Shown here: one piece after another, positions 31,771-42,783 of the stretch
Layout of the letters: each line of letters begins with the position of its first letter
Numbering within the stretch: the stretch's first letter is position 1
Source of the DNA: Stagonosporopsis chrysanthemi
Lineage: Eukaryota; Ascomycota; Dothideomycetes; Pleosporales; Didymellaceae
Direction of reading: 5' to 3'
Length of the DNA stretch: 64,000 nucleotides
NCBI GenBank assembly: GCA_022560025.1
Contig: JAFISE010000001.1
Location: 434,001-498,000, forward strand
The notes under the pieces: generated by a model
What the model was told of the DNA's origin: nothing
Database searches by the model: none
What the model saw: the letters and a program-made list of their open reading frames with translations, nothing else
Translations under genes and position numbers: made by a program

Positions 31771-34700
31771 CTAATATTTTACACCATCTGGTGTGTTCCG
31801 CCCGTGGCTTGCAGTCATACTGTAGGGTGCAAGGACCTTCTTGGCATTGCAAACACGCCATGCCAGGTTTCGCACATTGCCGTCAGCCTGGACGACTTCG
31901 GGCGCAAATTCAATACCAAACATCTGGTGGACGGCGAAGACGACCCTCTTGGCGAACTTGCCGTCTCGCTCGACCAGACTGCCAAATGACTCCTCTGGGG
32001 TATCCGGCGCGATTTCTGGATCGCGGTCAAAGCAGTTCTGGATGACTGGAAGAAGAGTCTGCTCAACAGCGCGGTGGACAGTTCCGCTGGAGTCGACCTC
32101 GACATCATCTTCGTCGAATCTGGGAATACGGATTTCGAAGGCTTGAGACAGTGTCATAACGTTGTGCTTGCCGCCGTGGTGGTAGCGGAACTCGAATACA
32201 CCGGTAGTCCACCAGAGCTTGTCGCCACGGAACTCAACTTCGCCGGTGTAGTGGTCGAAGTCGTCCTCACTGTTGGATGCGGCTGGGACCAGCTTGTCAG
32301 ACACCAGGATGCCTTCTTCCGCGCGGGTGGAGTCATAGACGTCAGTGTTGGTGGCAATCCAGCGACCGTTGGAGCTGAGCTGCGTGACCTCGCGGGACTG
32401 GTTGTCGGCCACCATGTAGAGACCGATCCAGTCCTTCTTACTGTGGTTTAGGGGAGCTTCCCAGCGGACCTTGATAGGTGCACCGTACTCGAGTGCCAGT
32501 GTCTTGAACTCGCTTGTTCGCGTTGCCGGGGTCCTTGCCAATTCGCCCTCACGACCGCCATTCTTCTGGTACTCAACTGTCGGCGCAGAGAGTGTGCCTT
32601 GCACTTCGAGCTTATACTGTTTGGGATCGTAGCCGGCAAGGTCAGGCGAAATTCGGGTGATCGAGATGCGAGCTGGATATGACTTGAACAATGCTGTGGT
32701 GTCTTTGACGAATGTACCCACGCCAGCCGCGAGCTTGGGCTTCGCACTTTCCAGAACTTCTTCAATAAACTCAACTGTGGAGTTTATGTAGTCATCGGCA
32801 GCAGACTGCCAATTGCGGACTGGACTGGGAAGTGCTTGGCGTAGAGTCTTGCTCACGCCAGAAGTCTGGCGAAGCTTCTGACCGTAAAGCTACAGGACAT
32901 GTTAGTTATGACTCTCGTGTCACAGCCGCAACATTACTGACCTTGCTCATGTGAGGTCGCTCAACAAAGTGCAAGAATACCAGATTCAGAACCTGAGCAG
33001 TCGTTGCAAGGTAGAAAATGGGAGCCGTCCAGGTGATTACAGCTACGCCCCACACACCTGCCATGCCAAGCACACGCTCAGGGCTGTTGAGGAAGCGGTA
33101 GATGCCTGAATATGTCAGGTTCTTTGGTGGCGGATCGAAGAAGAAATCGCCACAGAACCAGCCAAATTCGCCAAGTGAGTCGTAAATACTGGCGGCTGTC
33201 CACAGATGAAGGGCAATCATGCCAACACCGAGGACGAGCCTGAAGGCCGTGAGATCATAAAACCAGTCAGGTGGAAGAGTGTACATCTTCCAGGCCGCAG
33301 CGAGGAAGCTTGCGTGAGCCATGGTCATACTAAGATGGTATCTGGATTGACATTAGTATATTTTTAGGGGTGTGCATCCAGCTTTGAGAACGGTATCGTC
33401 AAAACCTTGTCGATTGGACTGAGAGGAAATGGGGGAAAACTTACAGGCACTTCCACTGGCGCCAAGCCTCTTCCTTGGTGTCACCATACTTGATGAAGTG
33501 ACGAGTCCAGTTCTTTTTCTTAGACTGACGGTCGAGGATGTAGCCAAGACCCAGTACATACCATAGGCGCCAGACGAAGGCATTGACCAAGAAGAAGGTG
33601 CGCACCAAGCGGGTATCTGGTGTCAGTGTTGCCAGACAGAACATATAGAAGGAAACGATTACTACGGTAACGTCGATGGCGCGATGGAAGTCCGTGTTCT
33701 GCGGACCGACGATGTTGTGCATTGGGGCAGGTTGATTGACAGGATCGATAGGCGCTTCAGCCTCAGCACTGTCGGACTGGCTTGAATTTGGACGGTGCTT
33801 TTGGATAATGTCCCCAGAATTGTGGCGCGTTCGGCGAGGCGGTGCTGGGTTGTAGATCTTCTGAATATGCGGCTCTTCAACCCTAATCAAGAAGGCAAAT
33901 TGTGCGGCGTGCGCGACGATTGAAATCAAAAGCACCTTGTAACTTGCCGTCATAAGAGCAATGCCGTAGAAGCCGGCGTACCTATAAGCTAAGGTTTAGC
34001 ACAAGTGGACTTTAGTGTGGACGGTAGCATGAGCGTACCCAATGGAGTACATCGGATGCGGCGCTGCTTCGAATACTCCATCGAAAGTCAGACGCTGATC
34101 GATGAGGTAGAAGAAGTCTCCCCAGTACCAAGCATAATCTTTGACCACTCGGTGAGCGTCCAGCTTGACAAACAAATTGAAGATGAACAGGACAATGCCT
34201 GTTGTCCATCGCAGTGTAAAGAGTAGCCAACTCTCCTCTGGGCGATGGAAACACGCAACGGCGAAGAGACAGTACGATACGAAGTCACACATCAGAATCA
34301 GGTCTACGACACGCCTGAAGACCAGCCACGTGTTGTACTCCAGTGGAGCATCTTCGAACTTGTAGTCCTTGGGAATCTTGGTCTCCATCTCCCTTTTGAG
34401 AAACTTGAATATCGTGGGGTGTGGGTTCTTGCCTGACTTGGGGTCCTCAAAGATGTGTGAGTTCTTCGCCCATAGAACCAGGCGGTTGTGCTTGGATTGG
34501 ACATCGAGCAGCCAGCCTATGCCTGCATTGTATCCGGCACGCCAGAACAGGAAAATTACGGCGAAGACTGGTATGCGGGCGCTTGTGGGCAGAAGGTAGA
34601 GCGTGGAGATCAAGCTTGCGAGCACTGCGAGCACGGCTAGGTCGGATAAGTTCTTTGGTTGCGAGGGCGAGAGCAACTGCGACACCATGTCGTGGGTGTG

Positions 34701-34996
34701 CGGCACGATGAAGACTACTCATGTCTGTGGTCAGTCCTGGCCTGTCGGCGTCCAGCACTTTGAGCAACGATGGACACTGCCCTGGAAATGCTCAGGCAGG
34801 GTCAATACTTACCTGTGCCATCTGGTGTCCGGCCATACGTCTTCTTCTCTCGCACGCTCTTGGCATCTTCCTGCTCATTCAGTTCAAGAACCTTTTGTTT
34901 TGCAGCGTCAGAGTCGCGCATTTGCATCGGCTTAGCTGACTGTCGTCCTCTTAGCTGGCTACCATCGGCCCCTGGTATATTGCCGACATCTGTCAT
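31771..34996 (-). CDS. CHO2: Phosphatidylethanolamine N-methyltransferase
   Basis: Cho2 performs the first methylation of phosphatidylethanolamine towards phosphatidylcholine in the endoplasmic reticulum. Five exons (34996-34813, 34714-34039, 33981-33445, 33341-32942, 32889-31771) with introns of 98, 57, 103 and 52 nt give 971 residues, near the usual fungal length. Exon 1 is polar and ends GRTPDGT, joining to FIVPHTHDMVSQLLSPSQPKN, a typical CHO2 start. Multiple membrane helices follow in two methyltransferase repeats (PHPMYSIGYAG, TYSGIYRFLNSPERVLGMAG, HFVERPHMSKLYG). The soluble C-terminal ~350 residues include KVRWEAPLNHSKKDWIGLY. The ATG at 34996 is the first ATG of its frame. All joins keep phase. 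Confidence 0.95.
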
Positions 34997-35760
34997 GTTG
35001 AAAGACGTGCCAACTCTAGAGTCTAGAGAGCAATTGTAATTGCACAAAACCAAGGAGGGGCTTGTTGACGGGAATTTATGTCGCGCTTAGCAGATGTGCG
35101 TGCTTTGACGCTATGCGAGGTTGGGCTTCGGGGATGCAGCCGTTGTTGGGGTTTTGTGCGAACCAGAGAGGCACTTCGATCTCAACGCGCGCCGGGTGCT
35201 GCAGCTGTGCGGAATTTATATCTTGGAGGGACAGGACTGTTTGCAGTGGCTTTCACAAATGTCTAGAGTGTTGAACTCTAGCAATTGCGTTTGATGTTGA
35301 ATACACGTGTTGGTGAGGAGAGAGGTCCTTACCGAAAGTACTTCAAGGAAGATACCGTGATTGTGGGGCAAAGTGGGGCAATCAGCTGCCAGCCGCACAT
35401 GAACGAGCCGGGACCCTGGTCCCCGCGGCTCCGAGGCTGGCATTGAGTTGACGGCACGCAAGGCTGTGTAGCATGGAGGGCTTCATTTCAGATTTTTTGT
35501 TAATGTAACATCGCTATGCTCTTTGATTGAATAGAAGATCTAGATCCTTTGTTTTTTTGTTTCTGGCGTCATTTCTCCTGCCTTCTTGTGAAAGCATCGC
35601 TGCCAGCATATGCAACGGTCTAACCGTCGGTTCGTGAAAGACCAATAATACGCACCGCAAATACCCACCCAAGCACTAGGTCATAGAAATATGAGTGCCA
35701 AATTGCCGTCATGCCAGCATGTTGATGATCGCGGAACTTACTCCCAGCCTGTCTCGTTCC
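34997..35760. other. Intergenic, CHO2 promoter region
   Basis: This 764 bp stretch has no convincing gene. It should contain the CHO2 promoter; I see no clear inositol/choline-type element. Confidence 0.45.
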
Positions 35761-36795
35761 TTACAACGAACTCGGTCTCACCCTGTCAAATTGCGACCCT
35801 GTATCCCTTTTTGGTCTCTGTTGCGGGGTTGATTTGCACCACATTTGACCAGACAGATGCTCTGGAGGTATTCCCACGTCTATGGAAAAGCGTTGTAAAA
35901 TCGGGCCTATCTCTGCGGCACTGAAGCGTCTCTGTTGCAGGATTTCTTTGGCCTTCGTAGCTGTTGCATTTGACATGCTGAGCCGTTTCAAGTGTGTTGT
36001 AACACAATCTCCTCGAACACTGCGGGCACCACCAGGTTGAAATGCCGCTGCCTCAGGACTTAGAATCGATGACCGCCTGAACTGCCATTGCGCCGTGTTT
36101 GGTGGTACAGGAAGCGAGTTTGATAACTCCACTGCATCTCGGGACAGCGGAGGAGGTCTCTTGACATCCTTCGATATGACAGAGTCGCGCCTGGATTCAT
36201 CTGTACAGACGTCTGGGGCTAGATTTTCGACGAAGAAAGGATTGCTTGACCTCTTCTGGAATGGAGAGACAGCAGCCTCGTCCGTCCAGCCATCCCAGGT
36301 AAGATCTGTAGCCTCCGACCCCGAGTAAGAGCAGAGCGTCGACGTATCTAAAATTGGGGTGAGAGCGATATCCGACGCGTGGGACGATGCGTTGGTCAGA
36401 TAGTACGCCTTCATGTTGGCGATGATGATGTTGGTCTCGCATGCCTGCAGATTGTTGAGGCAGGCTTGTTCTTCCATTTCTCGGTTCCTGGTCTCACTGT
36501 CTAGGTGTCGCTTGGTCTGTTGTAGCCTCTTTCGTCTCTTTTGTGGAAGAGTAGAGACGGTGTTGAGTTGACGATCATTCCTGGTTCGCTTCTCACGCAG
36601 CGCTTTCAGGTACGTAACACAGTCTGCAAGTCGCATGGACAGAAAGTTCTTCTCCTGATAGAACCTGATCAGATCGTAGGGCAGCGAGACGGGAATTTTA
36701 TGATTGTATGGGCTGTACGAGGTGTAAGGGCTGTACGAGACAGGTTCATAAAGCTGACCATGCTGGGCTGGTAGTAGGTGTGGCTTGGGATCCAT
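35761..36795 (-). CDS. Hypothetical protein, single exon
   Basis: A 344-residue frame starts at the ATG at 36795. The N-terminus is Pro/Tyr-rich with a repeated SPYxxYSPY-type motif near residues 20-30. Residues about 45-130 are charged and helix-prone (RFYQEKNFLSMRLADC, REKRTRNDRQ, KRRKRLQQTKRH) and may form a coiled coil. The rest is Ser/Pro-rich, probably disordered, with several RRxS sites that would suit basophilic kinases. No enzyme domain, signal peptide or membrane helix is seen and I recognise no family. Length, an ATG start and the ordered-then-disordered layout support a real gene. Confidence 0.6.
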   Translation of the reverse strand: MDPKPHLLPAQHGQLYEPVSYSPYTSYSPYNHKIPVSLPYDLIRFYQEKNFLSMRLADCVTYLKALREKRTRNDRQLNTVSTLPQKRRKRLQQTKRHLDSETRNREMEEQACLNNLQACETNIIIANMKAYYLTNASSHASDIALTPILDTSTLCSYSGSEATDLTWDGWTDEAAVSPFQKRSSNPFFVENLAPDVCTDESRRDSVISKDVKRPPPLSRDAVELSNSLPVPPNTAQWQFRRSSILSPEAAAFQPGGARSVRGDCVTTHLKRLSMSNATATKAKEILQQRRFSAAEIGPILQRFSIDVGIPPEHLSGQMWCKSTPQQRPKRDTGSQFDRVRPSSL

Positions 36796-39241
36796 AGCGC
36801 GTATGGTGTGTGTACCGATATATAATGCAGAACGAGGGTTGAGTCAAGACGCAGGCTCAGTGATCTCCAGTACTTAGGCCGAGACAAGGTTATAAGCCAG
36901 CAACAAGGGCTCTTCTTGCTTGTCCATCTGTAAGAAGCCTGGCTGAAGCTGGTGCTCACAAGCCAAGCATTTACCCTTTGACAAGAACTAGTCTGTGGTA
37001 ATCGGTTGCAGCCAAGCGGCATCTAGACATGCTTCTGCTTGGCACCGGTCTTTGATCGTCCTAAGTGTGATGTGGCTGTCTGCGGTCCGGGCGCAATAGT
37101 GACAATCACAACTGAAAGCTCAAAGGCAGTGCCGCGAGATGATCCATGGCAAGTTCAGCGGCAAGCCTGCGTCTCTCAGGGTTGTACTGATTGGGTTCCC
37201 CGCATAAGAAACTATCCACTTGGGAATTGTGGGATTCCCTGGTGGCATCTCATTGTGAATGTGGGTGGTCTTTGCTGTTCCTGGTCGGATGGAATCGCTA
37301 GTGAAGTCATGCATTGTTTCCTTTTCAATTTGTCAGATTGGTTGCAAGTTACAGTTATGAAGCCTAGCTTTAAGAGAAGTACGTGCGCCTGTGAGCTAAG
37401 CCTGCACACCTCGCGAAGTTGAATGTCCCAAAACTTCAGTCATTTTGTGTTGACATGACGGTCAGTCGGTCTGACGTACAGGGCGAACAGTATTCGGCTA
37501 TCCCTTTGTTCGCGACCTGTGCGCTTCAGGCCACATTTCACCCTAAGCGCAGGCACGGGGCCCGAAGGACCGTTTAAGTATATCATTGTTGTTTGTTAAG
37601 CGGTATGGGTTGGGCCCCATAGTGGCGTCAACCCTGACTGTGGCATCTCGTTTATCGCAGCATTGCCGGTTGCAGACCTCGTGTGCATTGTAGCGATCTT
37701 CAACTCGAGTCCCAACGTATGGCCCTTCGATGCTTCTTTCTGCCTCATAACGACCGCTTCAGCCTGTATGTCTTGAGCTCGTAGGGGAGCTAACGGCTTG
37801 GAGATGTGTTTGGGAAAGGCCGTGTGAGATACGATCTGCAAGGGGCGAGGACTTTGTCAACGCCACCGGACGGCAGGAGGCACATCGAGCGTATGTAAGG
37901 GCGTCAGAACGAACAATGAGACCAGCCTGAAGTACATCTATCAGCGGAGAAACTAGAGTTGTAGTAACGACATGCGGGGTAAGCTTTTCAGGCGAATATT
38001 AGACGCTTGGAGCCGAAAGGTGAGGAGTTCTGTTATGTACCAGCACTAACTGAAGACTTGGCCCTTTCGATTGTGGTGAGGAAGCAGACTGCCTATCCTT
38101 GGATCGGCCATGAGGCTTGCATTCCAGGTACGCTTATGTGACTTCGATCGATCTTTGCCGCACGTCATCGCAGGTGACCATTGCGACAGTGTTCGCGAGG
38201 TACATAATAAGCTCTCTATGACCATTGTTAATCGATGTTTGAACCGATTCACAGCCTCGTTCTCGTCGAGGCTCATCGAGAGTACAGCTTTACCATCGTT
38301 CGTAGGTGGCATATGAAGTGCGCATCCATTCCGCACAGGCATGTGCATGCACTTCGGATTATCGTAGGAGTAGGCAACACATCAACTCTTTGAATTAGCC
38401 AATTGCGATGCTACCAGAAAATCGCAAAGCATCTGAATCTTTCGATCATTGTATTTTGCAACTGGAGCGTTGAGATGCACCTGCGCAGCTTCTCTTAGGA
38501 TCTCTCAGACCACGGAAAGCTCGTCCTGTCCAACCCCCACACAAACTCAGTATATCCAGACAAAACCGTTGGGCATCAGCTGCGTTCGGCTTGCGCGCTT
38601 TGTTGATCACCGGGATACCACTTTATGTTTGGAAGCCAACCATAAATGCCATGCGGTAATTCCGAACCTTTGATTTTCTGCCAACCCCGCACCAGGCGTC
38701 TTCTGCGTCAAGGCGGTGCAAGGCGGCTCAGAATGGCTTCGGCGACACGGGAAGCGCTTCTCCTGCTATACGTGGCGGGTTTCTGGACTGAAAGCTTGTG
38801 GTCTCCAGCCGTGGGGTTAAGGTTGTTTTGATGACCGTTCCACTTCTGGAGCTCAACGTCGTCATTACATCACACACGTGGTTCCACTATGCGGCCGCCT
38901 GAACATTCTGGTAACGGCACCGAGCCGGCGCGGCCATTGATGTCGGGATGGCCTGATCTATGTCGTACCGCTGGCAGCCGTGAGGATACCAAGTCCGCTG
39001 ATTTGTTATCCTAAGGAAAATGCTACACACGCATCGGGAGCACTGAGAAGTCCGTTCCGGATCTGTGACGGCACTATCTGCAGCACTTACCAACCATAAA
39101 CGGGCGCGCCACCATCCGGTACTCCACCCCCTCAAAGTCTATAAGTACCTATCACGCAATCGCCGCCTACTAGAACATCGAGGAAGCGGCTCCTACACTA
39201 CCGAACCGTTGACTAAACCGCATTGGGGCTTCCATACGACC
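36796..39241. other. Long intergenic region upstream of EGT1
   Basis: This 2.4 kb stretch contains only short frames, several starting at non-ATG codons, with no family match. It includes the EGT1 promoter. I see no repeat, transposon or RNA gene. Confidence 0.45.
39140..39145 (+). promoter_or_regulatory. TATA-like box for EGT1
   Basis: TATAAG lies 97 bp upstream of the EGT1 ATG. Support is spacing and sequence only. Confidence 0.35.
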
Positions 39242-42200
39242 ATGGTTCGCAATACGGAGATCATTGACATCCGTGTCGGGTCCACCGATTTTGACATGGT
39301 AGCCGATATCAAGAAAGGCCTTAAGCCGGACAAGGGTGGAGAGAAGAGGCTGCCAACTTTGTTGTTATATGACGAAGTATAGACCTCTTGGAGATCGTCT
39401 TTGCCTGCGGCTAATGTTAGCAGGCTGGATTACGATTGTTTGAAAAGATCACATATCTTGACGAGTATGATTTGTAAACCGTCCTATTTGACAACCACCT
39501 GACAACATACGTAGGTATTATCTGACCAACGCTGAGATTGCAGTGCTGGGGTCATATGCCGAGCAGATCGCACGTCGAATCCAGTCCGGCTCGGTGTTGG
39601 TCGAGCTCGGTAGCGGGTATGTCGCAGTTGAGGAATGATGGATTCGGCGCACCTCATTTGGTTCTGACAACTCATAGAAACCTTCGAAAGGTCAATATCC
39701 TTCTGCAGGCCATTGATCGCCTGGGGAAAGATGTCGAGTACTACGCTGTTGACTTGTCCTTGCCAGAACTAGAGAGGACATTTTCTGAGATTCCGACGGG
39801 TAAGTCCCTCACCCTCAACACAAGAATTAAGACCTAGTGCGAGGTAACGTTCGGAGACGTTGGTTGACCGTCGGAGATTCGCACACCTACTAAGATCGTG
39901 CTCGGCACGGCACAACCCTGTTGGCCGCCACCCCAGTCGGTACCACACCATCAGCAACTGGTGTCGAATCCTCGACCTTCGCGTAGACGTACTGATACGA
40001 CTGGTAGATGGCTACAATCACGTGAAATGTTTTGGTCTACATGGAACATACGATCATGCATTGGAGTGGCTGAAGTCCTCTGATGTCAAAGATAAGCCAA
40101 AGACCATCCTTTGGCTCGGCTCCAGCTTGGGCAATTTCAATCGACACGAGGCAGCGCCATTCCTTGCCAACTTTGGCGACGCTATCAAGCCCGGTGATAC
40201 CATGCTCATTGGGATCGACTCCTGCAAGGACCCCAGTCGTGTATATCGTGCCTACAACGATGAGCAGAATGTGACGCACGAGTTCATCCTCAACGGCCTC
40301 AAACATGCAAACAAGCTCATGGATCGTGAAACATTCAAGCTTGGCGAGTGGGAGGTTATTGGCGAGTTTGATGAGCAAGCCGGGCGCCACCACGCCTTTG
40401 TTGCACCGTTGAAGGATGTCATCATCGAAGGTGTCAAAGTAATGCAGGGTGAGCGAGTTCGAATTGAGGAGAGCTACAAGTATAGCCGCGAAGAGATCTT
40501 GCAGCTTTGGGAACGCGCCGGTCTTGTTGAGAATGCAGTCTGGTCGAACGACATGGGTGACTACGGTAGGTCTCATGCGGTTGGGCTGCTCTACGCTGTG
40601 TCACTTACTGTCCACCAGGACTACACTTTGTCTCGAAGCCTGTCGTTTTCTTCCCCGCAAAGCCTGCTGTCTATGCTGCTCAACCGATACCCTCCCTTAC
40701 TGAATGGCACGAGTTACGGAAAGCATGGGACGCCGTTACTCGGCAGATGATCCCAGAGGAGGAGCTGCTATCCAAGCCGATCAACCTGCGCAACGCTTGC
40801 ATCTTCTACCTAGGCCACATTCCTACTTTCCTTGATATCCATATAGCTCGCGCCACCGATGGCAAGGCTACGGATCCTGCCTACTTCTGGCGGATATTTG
40901 AGCGCGGCATCGATCCGGACGTGGATGACCCTGAGAAATGCCATGCGCACTCTGAGATACCTGACTCCTGGCCGCCTCTTGATGAGATCCTGGAGCACCA
41001 GCAAAAGATACGCCAAAGAGTAGAGTCTCTCTATGCATCTGGTACCGTTGATAGCAATCCTCGAGTGGGGCGTGCAATGTGGCTCGGGTTCGAGCATGAG
41101 GCTATGCATCTCGAGACGCTTCTGTATATGCTTGTGCAGAGTGACAAAGTTCTCCCACCTCCAGGTACTTCGGTTCCAGATTTTGCCGCTCTCGCGAGGA
41201 CATCAACGGCGACTGCTGTAGAGAATGAATGGTTCACCATCCCTGAGACAAACGTAAACATTGGACTGGACGACCCAGACAGCGACATGACCACCAAGCG
41301 ATACTTTGGCTGGGATAACGAGATACCTGCGCGCTCGACTCATGTTAAGTCCTTCCGCGCTCGCGCACGCCCAATCACAAATGGTGAGTACGCAGCCTAT
41401 CTTACAAAGACGGGAAGCACAGCAATCCCGGCGTCATGGTGTGAGCAACGGCACCTCAGCGGTGGGGCGCAGTCTGCAAGCAAGAGAGATAGCGTCGTCA
41501 ATGGTCTTCACAACGAGACCAATGGCTCGACAGGCAGCATCATCGATGGAAAGTATGTGAAAACAGTGTATGGCACAGTACCAGTCAAGTATGCGCTTAA
41601 TTGGCCTGTCGTTGCTTCTTACGACGAAGTCTACGGCTGTGCGCAATGGATGGGTGGTCGCATCCCCACCATGGAAGAGACGAAGAGTATCTACACATAT
41701 GTTGAGTCCTTGAAGAGTAAGGAACTGCAGGCTCTGGGTAACACGATTCCAGCAGTGAATGGGTAGGTGTATGGTACATACGTGGCAGCGCGGCTGGCTA
41801 ACCTGTCGCAGACATCTCAGTAACAACGGGGTAGATGAGTCGCCACCATCAAGGCCTTTGTCAAACGGCGACTCTGGTGCAGTCACTAGTCCTATTCTCA
41901 GCCTGCACGATCTCTTTCTCGATTTGGAAGGGACCAATGTGGGGTTTAAGCACTGGCATCCTGTCTCGGTGGTCGAAAAGGGCGGCAAGCTCTGCGGTCA
42001 ATCGGACTTGGGTGGTGTTTGGGAATGGACCAGTACTGTGCTGGAGAAGCATGCTGGCTTCGAGCCGATGGAGTTGTATCCAGGCTACACTGCTGACTTC
42101 TTTGACGGGAAGCACAACATCACGCTTGGCGGATCGTGGGCGACCATACCGCGCATCGCGGGCCGTAAGACCTTGTAAGTGTTTTGAGGCAATTGCAGCC

Positions 42201-42290
42201 GAGACTGCGCTAACGAATGGTAGCGTGAATTGGTACCAGCGCAACTATCCTTATGTATGGGCTGGTGCTCGTGTTGTTACTGATCTCTGA
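39242..42290 (+). CDS. EGT1: Ergothioneine biosynthesis protein EGT1
   Basis: Fungal Egt1 is a fusion that trimethylates histidine to hercynine and then joins cysteine to it oxygen-dependently as the sulfoxide. Eight exons (39242-39376, 39424-39464, 39515-39616, 39678-39799, 40008-40565, 40619-41762, 41812-42174, 42224-42290) give 843 residues. The EgtD-type methyltransferase covers about 1-330 (LVELGSGNLRKV, TILWLGSSLGNFNR). A DinB-like linker follows (NACIFYLGHIPTFLDIH). The iron-binding H-x3-H-x-E motif is HEAMHLE near residue 478. The FGE-sulfatase-like domain closes the protein (GGVWEWTSTVL, ITLGGSWAT, NWYQRNYPYVWAGAR). Six introns are 47-61 nt but intron 4 is 208 nt. The product needs a PLP lyase (Egt2), which is not in this window. 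Confidence 0.95.
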
Positions 42291-42783
42291 AGACAAAAGG
42301 CCATTTTCCGTATACGGTTTGCGTGCTTTGGTGCTCAACGCCGCTCACGTTGCTCAGTCGGCGCTTAAGCACTGCATCTGCAACCAACCGCGACACTTTG
42401 TGCTCAACGAGAACGAGACGACGTGTCGCCGCGCCGTATCAGGAGTGAAGCTTTAAAATGACTTGTAATTTCGTGAAATCATTCAGCGCTATTCTGTCTC
42501 TACAACGCTCGTACATCTTTCCATCGATACAAGGCCGCTCTTTCCGCCTCCGAGATGGTCATTTGTGCGGTAGGCACCAATGAACCCTTGTTGTCTGTGC
42601 CCCACAAGTACAGCCTTGCCAAATTTGGCCTTTCACTGCCACTACGCCCTGCAAAGTAATTGGTCTCAGCCTGTCCCTACATGTATAAGATCTGCCTCCC
42701 TTTCGCTTCGCACACTGTCCCACGCCACAGCTCCACAGCTTCGTTGTTTCGCTGCTATCGCTTTCGCTCTCATCTTGTTCAAC
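42291..42783. other. Intergenic, no supported gene
   Basis: This 493 bp stretch lies between the EGT1 stop and the start of the PHD-like gene, both on the plus strand. It must contain the latter's promoter; nothing else is recognised. Confidence 0.45.

Noticed and set aside
37039..37422. 127-codon plus-strand frame
   Set aside because: It lacks an ATG at its start and shows no domain; random Cys/Trp-rich composition.
39860..40750. Separate methyltransferase gene starting at 39860
   Set aside because: Its first 50 codons lie inside EGT1 intron 4, and the remainder is EGT1 exon 5 plus the following intron.
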